From positions 1 to 17,618 of the forward strand of contig CBINFS010000062.1 of NCBI GenBank assembly GCA_966250015.1: a stretch of DNA of 17,618 nt, given 5' to 3'. Each line of letters starts with the position of its first letter. The stretch's first letter is position 1. The position numbers were made by a program, and so were the translations under genes. The notes beneath the pieces were generated by a model. It had not been told where the DNA came from, made no database searches, and was given only the letters and a program-made list of their open reading frames with translations. Positions 1 to 6,144 of this stretch are shown here, piece after piece. The stretch comes from CBINFS01 sp966250015. Lineage in GTDB: Bacteria; Bacteroidota; Rhodothermia; Rhodothermales; DASSAV01.

Positions 1-57
1 AAGGCTGGACGGGTTTTGTACACACCCTTGACGTCAATTCGTCCGGTTGCAATTCAT

Positions 58-345
58 AAAGATCCCTCACCCGCTTCGCGGGATTCGGGATGACATGATT
101 AGGGTTTGGTATATACCCTAAAACTTGTCATCCCGACGAACTTGTGAGGAGGGATCTTCCCGAAGTGCGGCGTTTCTGTTTGACGGCAGAGGTGATAGCA
201 AGAAGCGGTTCCCTTGAACGAGCCAATGCCTGGATCTCCGCCTTCGCGGAGATGACGTGTTTGATTGGGCTATTGTTGCATCAGACGTCCTTCCTTCGGT
301 CTACCCCCAATAATAATGTCTGCGAAATATCTGCGTCATCAGCGG
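58..345 (+). repeat. Four-unit palindromic repeat cluster, left copy (A-B-C-D)
   Basis: Four short repeat units lie in series. A (58-95) has the hairpin core CCCGCTTCGCGGG. B (126-178) starts TGTCATCCCGACGA and runs into GATCTTCCC. C (229-257) holds the perfect palindrome ATCTCCGCCTTCGCGGAGAT. D (319-345) contains ATCTGCGTCATCAGCGG. Each unit reappears at 5595-5854 as its reverse complement and in reversed order, and the stretch between C and D also aligns, at roughly 70 percent by eye. The units resemble REP-like dispersed palindromes common in bacterial genomes. Short reading frames across them are by-products, and I see no gene in 1-447. Confidence 0.75.
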
Positions 346-402
346 ATGTCGTTCATCCTCCCTGATCACAAGGAGAGGGGAGGCCGCGTAGCCCTGGCAA
401 AA

Positions 403-443
403 ACAATGCGGCCCGGTTGTTTTCCTCAACCGGGCCGCATTGT
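403..443 (-). terminator. Intrinsic terminator of the minus-strand cassette
   Basis: A perfect 17-bp stem pairs 403-419 with 427-443 around a 7-nt loop. On the minus strand the right arm ends ...GCATTGT and runs directly into TTTTGCC, giving a short U-tract. It begins 5 nt beyond the stop codon of the gene ending at 448, so it fits as the rho-independent terminator of that transcript. The plus-strand reading has no U-tract, so it should act in one direction only. Confidence 0.9.
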
Positions 444-447
444 GTGT

Positions 448-888
448 TTATAGCGAAAGCAAGCGCTCGAAGAACGATCGGTACCGCTGCATCGACTGCC
501 GCAGGTCCTCCGTCGAAACGTCCTCGCCCGCCCTCCACTGGCGCTCGAGATCGTCCCGTCCTCGCGTGAAGGTGTCCACGAGTCGGTCGGTCACTTCACG
601 AACCAGCTCGTCGGCCTGCTCAACCGCCTGCCGCGGCTCGTCGACGAATCCCGTCTGGACGTCCAGCCATCTGGACCGGAACCGATCCGCCTCTTCCCGC
701 ACGAACAGGGGAGCCGCGGCTCCATCCGTCGATACTCGCTCGCCGGGCCCTTCTCGATAGTCATACGAGTCGCCGGAGAGCGATACGTCACGGTCGTAAT
801 CGCCGGGTGCGGCGTCACGCCGGTAGTCATCGCTGCTCACGCTCTCCTCGCGGTAGGGTCGATCTTCTGGGTGCATTCTCTCTAACAT
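448..888 (-). CDS. Soluble paralogue of the anchored 'FVDEP' family protein
   Basis: A 146-residue protein without signal peptide or membrane helix. Residues 1-60 are charged and low-complexity, rich in Asp, Arg and Tyr (DDYRRD, GDYDRD, SYDYRE), and probably disordered. Residues 68-146 are a predicted helical domain with RSRWLDVQTGFVDEP, AVEQADELVREV and a terminal STEDLRQSMQRYRSFFERLL. The same two motifs occur in the gene just upstream, so the two are paralogues. I recall similar proteins of unknown role in actinobacteria and elsewhere. The start at 888 was chosen because AGAGAGGA lies about 5 nt upstream; an in-frame extension to 1014 lacks this and adds sequence that looks like a shadow of the upstream gene. 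It starts inside that gene (62-nt overlap), so translational coupling is likely. A terminator follows its stop. Confidence 0.85.
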   Translation of the reverse strand: MLERMHPEDRPYREESVSSDDYRRDAAPGDYDRDVSLSGDSYDYREGPGERVSTDGAAAPLFVREEADRFRSRWLDVQTGFVDEPRQAVEQADELVREVTDRLVDTFTRGRDDLERQWRAGEDVSTEDLRQSMQRYRSFFERLLSL

Positions 889-1471
889 GCCTGTCCTCTC
901 TGATTTCTTGGGTTGTTCGCAGTCGGTCATCGTCGGATGCTCCGACCAGGTCGGCAAACAAGGCCCGGTAGTGGACCATCGCCTGCCGCAGGTCTTCGGT
1001 CGAGGCTTCTCCACGCGCGCTGCGCATCGCGATGTCGTGTGCGGCGCGGTAGTGCTCTACGACCCTCGGGTGATCCACGGAAAGATCCGCGGCCTGCTGC
1101 TCGAAGTGCTCTACCGGGTAACCGCGCGTGTGCATCACCTCTTTGATCAGGCCGTCTGCTTCTGCAACTGCCTGCTCGGGTTCGTCCACGAATCGGGACT
1201 GAACCAGGCGCCACCGATCCCCGAAGGCGACCCGTTCGGATTCGTGAAGCGGCGTGATGTCGAACGACCTGACGCGCTGCTCGCGCTGGTGAAGCTCGGC
1301 TTCCGCAAGCTCACGGTCGCCCGTCATCGCGACCGTTCGGTCGTACTCCGGTCCGAAGTGGCTCTTGAGCTGTCGTGATCTACGGGTGCTCGAATACCAC
1401 ATGAACGCCGCTCCGAGCGCCACGCCCAGAATGAACGCTCCGGCAATGAGTACCCAGAAAAATGGATCCAT
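827..1471 (-). CDS. Membrane-anchored 'FVDEP' family protein, function unknown
   Basis: A 214-residue protein with one N-terminal membrane helix (about residues 4-26) followed by basic residues STRRSR, implying an N-out/C-in anchor with the domain in the cytoplasm. Residues 34-60 (SHFGPEYDRTV, DRELAEAEL) and 85-175 form a helical domain with GDRWRLVQSRFVDEPEQAV, HTRGYPVEHFEQQAADLSVDHPRVVEHYRAAH and STEDLRQAMVHYRALFADLV. I recall this architecture as a widespread uncharacterised family, common in actinobacteria. The charged tail (180-214) has no counterpart in the paralogue. GGAGG sits 6 nt before the ATG and fixes the start. The gene overlaps the next cassette gene by 62 nt and lies 147 nt after the DUF1440-like gene. 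Existence is near certain; no biochemical role can be assigned. Confidence 0.88.
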   Translation of the reverse strand: MDPFFWVLIAGAFILGVALGAAFMWYSSTRRSRQLKSHFGPEYDRTVAMTGDRELAEAELHQREQRVRSFDITPLHESERVAFGDRWRLVQSRFVDEPEQAVAEADGLIKEVMHTRGYPVEHFEQQAADLSVDHPRVVEHYRAAHDIAMRSARGEASTEDLRQAMVHYRALFADLVGASDDDRLRTTQEIREDRHVRENAPRRSTLPRGEREQR

Positions 1472-1618
1472 ATTTGTCCTCCGGGGCAGTAGTTAACGTA
1501 AAGGAAAACAAGTATGAAACCACTTTTCCGGAGTCACGGATCTGCCGGGCGGCCGCCTGGAGTAACGATGAGGATATATAGTCGCAACGGTTCCGGCAAT
1601 TCTGCCGCCGGACCCGCC

Positions 1619-2128
1619 TCACGTGATCCGATCGAGCAGCTCCAGTGTGGCGTCCGTTGTTGCTCCGTAAGTAATATGACCCGCCAATCCCCTCGCATGA
1701 GCCTGCCAGGGGTAATCCCACGGTGCGTTCGCCGCACCCGACCACCAGTTCGCCAGCTCATCCATCAACAGAAACACACTCGCCCCAAACAATACCCCTC
1801 GGCTCAGCCCCAACCCCTTCATCTGATGGCGTACCGCCCCGAATAGGGCAGCAGGCATGATCCCCAACAGGAAATGCATCGCCATACCCGCATTCTCCTT
1901 CTCTTCCGGCTTGAGTGGACGGCCTACCGCTTTCGCCGCGCGGCTCGCCAGTATCGTTGCGGAGCCTTCTCCTCCTGGCCTCGCCTGCTCCTCCCGCTTT
2001 TTGGTCTCTTCGTCCTCGCGGTTCAGGATGAACCACGTCACCCGGTCCATCACCCACGTCCCCACCGCGCCGGCAACGGCCCCCTTCACCACCGCCACTG
2101 CCACGCTTCTCCCTTTCTCACGTCCCAT
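1619..2128 (-). CDS. YagU/DUF1440-like integral membrane protein
   Basis: A 169-residue hydrophobic protein with likely membrane segments near 10-30 (AVAVVKGAVAGAVGTWVMD), 82-100 and 108-128. Conserved-looking features are GTWVMDRVTWFIL..RED, EQARPGG, MHFLLGIMPAALFGAVR, MDELANWW, and the C-terminal YPWQAHARGLAGHITYG. These match what I recall of the DUF1440/YagU-type family, whose role is poorly known. The frame extends to a TTG at 2149 with AAGGAG only 3 nt away. The ATG at 2128 is preferred because AGAGGT lies 8 nt upstream. It is the first gene of the minus-strand cassette and may share a transcript with the two FVDEP-family genes. Family assignment is moderately confident. Confidence 0.75.
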   Translation of the reverse strand: MGREKGRSVAVAVVKGAVAGAVGTWVMDRVTWFILNREDEETKKREEQARPGGEGSATILASRAAKAVGRPLKPEEKENAGMAMHFLLGIMPAALFGAVRHQMKGLGLSRGVLFGASVFLLMDELANWWSGAANAPWDYPWQAHARGLAGHITYGATTDATLELLDRIT

Positions 2129-2452
2129 CTCTATTACCTCTATGTTCAAGCGCTCCTTCGAATGATTTCACTGTGCACGCGAAGGAGTACGTAGCTCGAA
2201 GAAAGGCCGTGCCAGTCCTTCATTACACCCATTGATCCCCTCAAGGAGATGGTCAGACTGTGCTTACAGTGTTGTAAATAATGCACCTGTAAGAATATGT
2301 AAAAAAAGCTCCTTACTTCGCGTCTTCGCGTGAGACTTCCATTACCCACGAGCCAAACCCTATCCACGGTTCCGCCCGGCGCAACAATCTCACACCTTTC
2401 CGATCACGATCACGTATATTCCACCTCTCGACAACACCTCTAGCATCGATCC
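2129..2452. other. Divergent intergenic region
   Basis: About 320 bp separate the minus-strand DUF1440-like gene from the plus-strand esterase, so promoters for both must lie here. I could not identify either: neither a clear -35/-10 pair nor the Bacteroidota TAnnTTTG motif was seen near the starts. The middle is occupied by one copy of the second dispersed repeat (2221-2292). A reading frame at 2146-2367 on the minus strand runs through that repeat and is not believable as a gene. CTTCGCGTCTTCGCG at 2316-2330 looks like another low-complexity genomic repeat fragment. Confidence 0.5.
2221..2292 (-). repeat. Second dispersed repeat, copy 1
   Basis: On the minus strand this reads TTACAGGTGCATTATT, then about 25 variable bases, then CTCCTTGAGGGGATCA and GGGTGTA. 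The plus strand at 16946-17020 carries TTACAAGTGTATTATT, a similar spacer, TCCCTTGAGGGGATCA and GGGGTGTA. Similarity is about 70 percent over 75 bp by eye, including a 13-bp exact block (CTTGAGGGGATCA), and may extend further towards 2160. It has no relation to the four-unit repeat clusters. Whether it is a degenerate mobile element, a small RNA or a regulatory element cannot be told. Confidence 0.6.
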
Positions 2453-4096
2453 ATGGCAGCTCATTCGAGAAGGCATTTTCTTTTCCGTTTATCCCTGGCA
2501 GCGGCTGGTCTGACGGTCACTTCGGGTTACCGCTACCCGAAACGGTCCGATTATGTCGAGGTGGAAACCGCATACGGCAGGCTCAGGGGGATCAGGGAAA
2601 ACGGCGTCTGCGTGTTCAGGGGCGTGCCCTATGCGGGGAAGGTTTCTGGTGATCGACGCTTCCGCAGGCCGGCGCCGCTTGAGCCCTGGACCGGCGTCCG
2701 TGACGCCCTTCGCCTTGGCCCACCGGCCATCCAGCCGCCGCGACAGACCTACGGCATCGACGAGCCCGACCCCGCTGAGGACTGCCTGTTCCTCAACGTC
2801 TGGACCCCCGCGACCGGCCACGGCAAACGCCCGGTGATGTTCTACAACCACGGCGGAGGCTTCGTCACCGGCTCCGGGGGCAGCCTCGCCCAGGACGGCG
2901 CCAACCTCGCCCGGAAGTACGACGTGGTCGTCGTGCAAACCAACCACCGCCTCGGCCTTATGGGCTTTCTGTTCCTCGACGAAATCGCGGGCGAAGAATA
3001 CGCAGGCTCCGGGAATAACGGCTTACTCGACATCGTCGACGGACTGAAGTGGGTTCGGGAGAACATCGAAGCCTTCGGCGGCGACCCCGGCAACGTGATG
3101 ATCTTTGGAGAGTCTGGCGGCGGAAGGAAAACGTCCTGCCTCTACGCCATGCCCGACGCAGCACCGCTCTTCAACAAGGCCTCGATCGAGAGCGGACCGG
3201 GCGTCCGTATGAAAAACCGCGAGCTTGCGGCCGAAACGACCAACCTTCTCCTGAAGTACCTCGACGTCGAGCCCCGGAACTGGCGAAAGCTGCTCGAACT
3301 ACCCGTTTCGGCCCTGTTACAGGCCCAGGCCGAGCTTCCCCGCATGGCTGTGTCCCTTCGCAGTCCGGGCCCTCCCTCACCAGTGTACGGCTTTGGGGAT
3401 TTTAGTCCCGTCGTCGACGGCTGTGCCCTGCCCGCGCACCCCTTTAATCCCGTCGCGCCCGAGATCTCACGTTCGAAACCCCTCATGGTGGGGTGGAACG
3501 AGGACGAGCACACCTTCTTTGCCAGGGCGAGCGGCGACGTCGACGTGTTTCAGCCCGGCGGCCCAAGCGTCCTGGAAAAGCTCGAGTCGCAGTTCGGCGG
3601 CGATGCCGAACGCATCCTCGAGACCTACCGGAAGAGTAGACCCGGCGTGTCGGACGTCGACCTCTACGTCGCCATCATGTCCATCACGAGGATGGGGCTC
3701 GGCTCGATCGGGATTGCCGAGAAAAAGGCCGCCCAGCAAGGCGCACCGGTTTACCTGTACAACTTCGGGTATAAGTCGGAAGAGACAATCCCGGGCACCG
3801 ATTACCCTGTCGGCGCCGCGCACGCCTTGGACATCGCCTTCAAGTTCAACAACCTCGATAGGTCCAACTGGCTCGCGGGGCAGCGGCCCGAACGCTTCGT
3901 CGCCTCCGACAACATGGCTGAGCTCTGGACCACGTTCGCCCGCACCGGTACGCCCGCTGCCGCCGGCCAACCCGACTGGCCCCCCTTTGACCTCGTCAGC
4001 CGTCCCATGATGCGCATCGCCGAGCGCTGCGAAGTTCTCTACGATCGCTACGCCGCCGAGCTGGAGCTCTGGAGATCGCTGGGCTACCTCGGATAG
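2453..4096 (+). CDS. Tat-exported type-B carboxylesterase
   Basis: A 547-residue alpha/beta-hydrolase of the carboxylesterase type B (cholinesterase-like) family, which hydrolyses carboxylic esters. The N-terminus has a twin-arginine motif, SRRHFLF (5-11), followed by the hydrophobic stretch LSLAAAGLTV, so export in the folded state is likely. Family features in order: VFRGVPYA (54-61), EDCLFLNVW (109-117), oxyanion-hole HGGGF (133-137), nucleophile elbow GESGGG with Ser221, acid Glu352 in GWNEDEH, and His457 in GAAHALD. The usual GESAGG carries Gly in place of Ala here. Length is normal for the family, so it is complete. The ATG has no Shine-Dalgarno but begins the Tat signal. A metallo-beta-lactamase gene starts 27 nt downstream, suggesting co-transcription. 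The natural substrate cannot be inferred. Confidence 0.92.
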   Translation: MAAHSRRHFLFRLSLAAAGLTVTSGYRYPKRSDYVEVETAYGRLRGIRENGVCVFRGVPYAGKVSGDRRFRRPAPLEPWTGVRDALRLGPPAIQPPRQTYGIDEPDPAEDCLFLNVWTPATGHGKRPVMFYNHGGGFVTGSGGSLAQDGANLARKYDVVVVQTNHRLGLMGFLFLDEIAGEEYAGSGNNGLLDIVDGLKWVRENIEAFGGDPGNVMIFGESGGGRKTSCLYAMPDAAPLFNKASIESGPGVRMKNRELAAETTNLLLKYLDVEPRNWRKLLELPVSALLQAQAELPRMAVSLRSPGPPSPVYGFGDFSPVVDGCALPAHPFNPVAPEISRSKPLMVGWNEDEHTFFARASGDVDVFQPGGPSVLEKLESQFGGDAERILETYRKSRPGVSDVDLYVAIMSITRMGLGSIGIAEKKAAQQGAPVYLYNFGYKSEETIPGTDYPVGAAHALDIAFKFNNLDRSNWLAGQRPERFVASDNMAELWTTFARTGTPAAAGQPDWPPFDLVSRPMMRIAERCEVLYDRYAAELELWRSLGYLG

Positions 4097-4123
4097 CACT
4101 CGAAAACGTCACACGCGAAACCC

Positions 4124-4882
4124 ATGTTTAAACGACCGTTTCTCAGTGCCTTTCTGGTCGCGTTTTTTCTGCCGTTCGGGCTTCAGGCGCAGCCGGTACC
4201 CGAAGCCATCCCGGTTGCAACAGATCTTGAAGTGTCAAGGCTTTCCGAAAACGTGTGGATGCACACCACGTGGAAGGAAGTCCCCGACTGGGGGCGTATC
4301 CAGTCTAATGGCCTCATCCTGGTCTCTGGAAACGAAGCACTCCTCATCGACACCGCCTGGGGTGACGCTCCAACGGATTCACTCCTCGCCTGGATCAGGT
4401 CTGCGCTAGGCGTTTCGGTCAGCCGCGCCGTCGTGACCCACGCCCACGACGACCGGATAGGCGGAATCGGCGCCCTCAAAAGAGCAGGGGTAACCACGTT
4501 CGCAAGCGAACTCACCAGCCGCCTTGCAGTGGACGCGGGCTTTCTCCGGCCTGACTCGCTTTTCTCCGACAGTCTCATGCTCAGCATCGGTAGCCTTACG
4601 GTTGACGTCTACTATCCGGGAGCAGGGCACACGCCGGACAATGTCGTGGTCTGGCTGCCGTCGGAGAAGCTGCTCTTCGGCGGGTGCCTGGTCAAGGAGA
4701 AAGGCTCGGCTTCGCTCGGCAACCTCGCCGACGCCGTCGTTTCGGAGTGGCCCGCCTCCATGCAGCGCCTGATCGACCGCTACGGCGGCGCAGAGGTCGT
4801 CGTCACCTCCCACGGCCCACTCGGCGACGCGACCCTCCTCACCCATACGCTGGAACTTGCCCGGAAACAGTCAAGAGAATAA
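4124..4882 (+). CDS. Subclass B1 metallo-beta-lactamase
   Basis: A 252-residue periplasmic zinc hydrolase predicted to open beta-lactam rings, possibly including carbapenems. A signal peptide covers residues 1-22 (hydrophobic LSAFLVAFFLPFGL, cleavage likely after LQA). The complete B1 ligand set is present: HAHDDR with His106, His108 and Asp110 (standard 116, 118, 120), His169 in GAGHTPDN (196), Cys188 (221) and His230 in TSHG (263). Substrate-contact residues Lys191 (224) and Asn200 in GN (233) lie at exactly the B1 spacing. The flexible-loop region reads VPDWGRIQSNGLIL, the usual B1 pattern. Cys188 and HxHxDR exclude subclass B3 and glyoxalase-type relatives. It probably shares a transcript with the upstream esterase (27-nt gap) and has no Shine-Dalgarno. 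Activity and spectrum are not proven; a chromosomal environmental enzyme is likely. Confidence 0.9.
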   Translation: MFKRPFLSAFLVAFFLPFGLQAQPVPEAIPVATDLEVSRLSENVWMHTTWKEVPDWGRIQSNGLILVSGNEALLIDTAWGDAPTDSLLAWIRSALGVSVSRAVVTHAHDDRIGGIGALKRAGVTTFASELTSRLAVDAGFLRPDSLFSDSLMLSIGSLTVDVYYPGAGHTPDNVVVWLPSEKLLFGGCLVKEKGSASLGNLADAVVSEWPASMQRLIDRYGGAEVVVTSHGPLGDATLLTHTLELARKQSRE

Positions 4883-4905
4883 CACGCTTCTCGTTTAGCC
4901 CTGGA

Positions 4906-5550
4906 TCAGGTGCTCCACACCATGAGCTGCTCGTGGAGCCATTCACCCACGGGACCCCGCAGACCTGGTATCAAAACGGGGCGTCCGTATTTTTCGAACC
5001 CCATCCGCTCAAAAAAACCGATCGCCCTGGTGTTTTCCGCGATGGTCCCCAGGTGGCATCCAGGCACACCGGCCTGCCTCAGATGGTCCTGCCACTGTTT
5101 CATCAGCAAGGCTCCCAGACCCGTACCGCGCGCCTCGGGCAAAAGGTTGATGTGCAAATGCGCCGGCCACCTCGGATCGAGCAGCTCACCCTTCGGGTGC
5201 TCTGTGTCGTTGGCGCTGTCCTGTTTAGCCCGTATCAGATATTCAGCAACGCCCGGCTGATTCCACAGCTCGTAGCGTTCGAGGATGGCGGCAAAGCGCT
5301 CCGCCGGTCGCGGCGCCGAGGCGGTGTCCATGCAGCCCGTCAGGTACCCCACGACGACGTCGTTTATCGTCGCAACGTACAACGACTCCGGCTCCTCATC
5401 CGTGTAATAAGAGGTCCAGAGCTCCACGAACGACTCTTTGTGCGGCCAATATGACTCCGCCGACTCGCCCATCAGCCCCGTCCGGTAGCAGATGTCCCGC
5501 ACGGCGTCCCTGTCGGATTCCCGGTATTTCCTGACGCATCGAACACTCAT
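4906..5550 (-). CDS. GNAT-family N-acetyltransferase
   Basis: A 214-residue cytoplasmic acetyl-CoA-dependent acyltransferase. The N-terminus VRKYRESDRDAVRDICYRTG (5-24) is the typical GNAT first strand and helix. Residues 57-75 (LYVATINDVVVGYLTGCMD) form the central strands. HLHINLLPEARGTGLGALLM (131-150) contains acetyl-CoA-binding motif A, with RGTGLG at 141-146. CHLGTIAENTRAIGFFERMG (165-184) is motif B. The HLHINLLPEARG form recalls the subgroup with RTG near the N-terminus and HLHIDLLPE. The frame extends to 5586, but the ATG at 5550 gives the family's usual N-terminus; no Shine-Dalgarno precedes either. It converges on the lactamase gene with 23 nt between stops and no visible terminator. 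The acceptor substrate is unknown. Confidence 0.88.
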   Translation of the reverse strand: MSVRCVRKYRESDRDAVRDICYRTGLMGESAESYWPHKESFVELWTSYYTDEEPESLYVATINDVVVGYLTGCMDTASAPRPAERFAAILERYELWNQPGVAEYLIRAKQDSANDTEHPKGELLDPRWPAHLHINLLPEARGTGLGALLMKQWQDHLRQAGVPGCHLGTIAENTRAIGFFERMGFEKYGRPVLIPGLRGPVGEWLHEQLMVWST

Positions 5551-5594
5551 GAGGTTATAGTAATAATTGCTGATTGGTGTGAACAAGAGTCCCC

Positions 5595-5854
5595 AGATGA
5601 CGCAGATTTCCGCTGATGATTTTTTGCATGAATGCAGAGCAAAGGTAGCACGTCTAATACTACCAAAACACTAAACAAATACGTCATCTCCGCGAAGGCG
5701 GAGATCCAGGAAAGGCCGCACACTGGGAAGATCCCTCTTCGCAGGGCTCGTCGGGATGACATTTTGAAAGGTACAGGCAATCATTTGGGTATACCGCTAC
5801 CGCCGACGCCTCATTTTGTCATCCCGAATCCCGCAAAGCGGGTGAGGGATCTTT
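5595..5854 (-). repeat. Four-unit palindromic repeat cluster, right copy (D'-C'-B'-A')
   Basis: This is the reverse-complement partner of the cluster at 58-345. D' (5595-5619, AGATGACGCAGATTTCC...), C' (5681-5710, palindrome ATCTCCGCGAAGGCGGAGAT), B' (5711-5762, ending CGTCGGGATGACA) and A' (5817-5854, core CCCGCAAAGCGGG) occur in mirrored order. A and A' differ at one base over about 38 bp. In this copy B' and C' directly adjoin; the left copy carries about 50 extra bases between them, so an indel separates the copies. The C-D spacer is homologous in both. Confidence 0.75.
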
Positions 5855-5867
5855 GTGAAACGCGACC

Positions 5868-5914
5868 TTCGAAAATGGCAATGGCGGTACGCACAGCACT
5901 TCACCATTTTCGAA
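5868..5914. repeat. 11-bp inverted repeat with 25-nt loop
   Basis: TTCGAAAATGG at 5868-5878 is the exact reverse complement of CCATTTTCGAA at 5904-5914. The loop is long for a terminator and there is no U-tract. It lies just outside the right repeat cluster. It could be a protein-binding site, a relic repeat end or chance. Confidence 0.45.
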
Positions 5915-6144
5915 CGGCACAAAACAGCAGGAAGCCCAAATCCACGGAACCCCCCGTCTCTGGGGAAGTTGACGGAGCAGCAGTATACAGAATAACACTA
6001 AAGCCGTACGAAAGGGAGGTTAAGCCTGGTTTCCTTCCCGGAAATCGGGCGATTATGCGCAGCTAACTACGTCATAGAATCCCTGCACCGCATCCTTAGT
6101 GATGCCTGTGCCCTGTCTTCGTTTCTAGACGGAAGTACTGCGTT

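Larger units (their letters stand above)
5551..6144. other. Gene-free region with repeats before the ABC-F gene
   Basis: Nearly 600 bp without a believable gene. The left half holds the right-hand four-unit repeat cluster (5595-5854). A reading frame at 5632-6066 consists largely of translated repeat units, with no protein-like composition. Downstream, TTCGAAAATGG (5868-5878) pairs with CCATTTTCGAA (5904-5914) around a 25-nt loop. From 5915 to 6144 I see nothing recognisable; the ABC-F promoter is presumably here. GGAAG at 6131-6135 may serve as a weak ribosome-binding site for the ATG at 6145. Confidence 0.6.

Noticed and set aside
144..365. 73-codon plus-strand reading frame at the left edge
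   Set aside because: It is a read-through of repeat units B, C and D with no protein-like features.
887..1378. 163-codon plus-strand reading frame
   Set aside because: It lies antisense to the anchored FVDEP-family gene, which has a strong Shine-Dalgarno, a membrane anchor and a paralogue.
448..1471. Frameshift splitting one gene into the two FVDEP-family genes
   Set aside because: Each gene has its own Shine-Dalgarno and start, and each carries a full copy of the shared motifs, so they are duplicated genes rather than two halves of one.
1589..1614. Imperfect hairpin GGTTCCGGC...GCCGGACC as a terminator after the DUF1440-like gene
   Set aside because: The stem is short and bulged, and no U-tract follows on either strand.
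2146..2367. 73-codon minus-strand frame as a possible transposase remnant
   Set aside because: It runs through the second dispersed repeat. The other repeat copy does not keep an open matching frame, so the conserved signal is at the DNA level.
5632..6066. 144-codon plus-strand reading frame
   Set aside because: Most of its first half is translated palindromic repeat units, the same sequences that recur at 58-257. The rest has no domain or signal and no Shine-Dalgarno.
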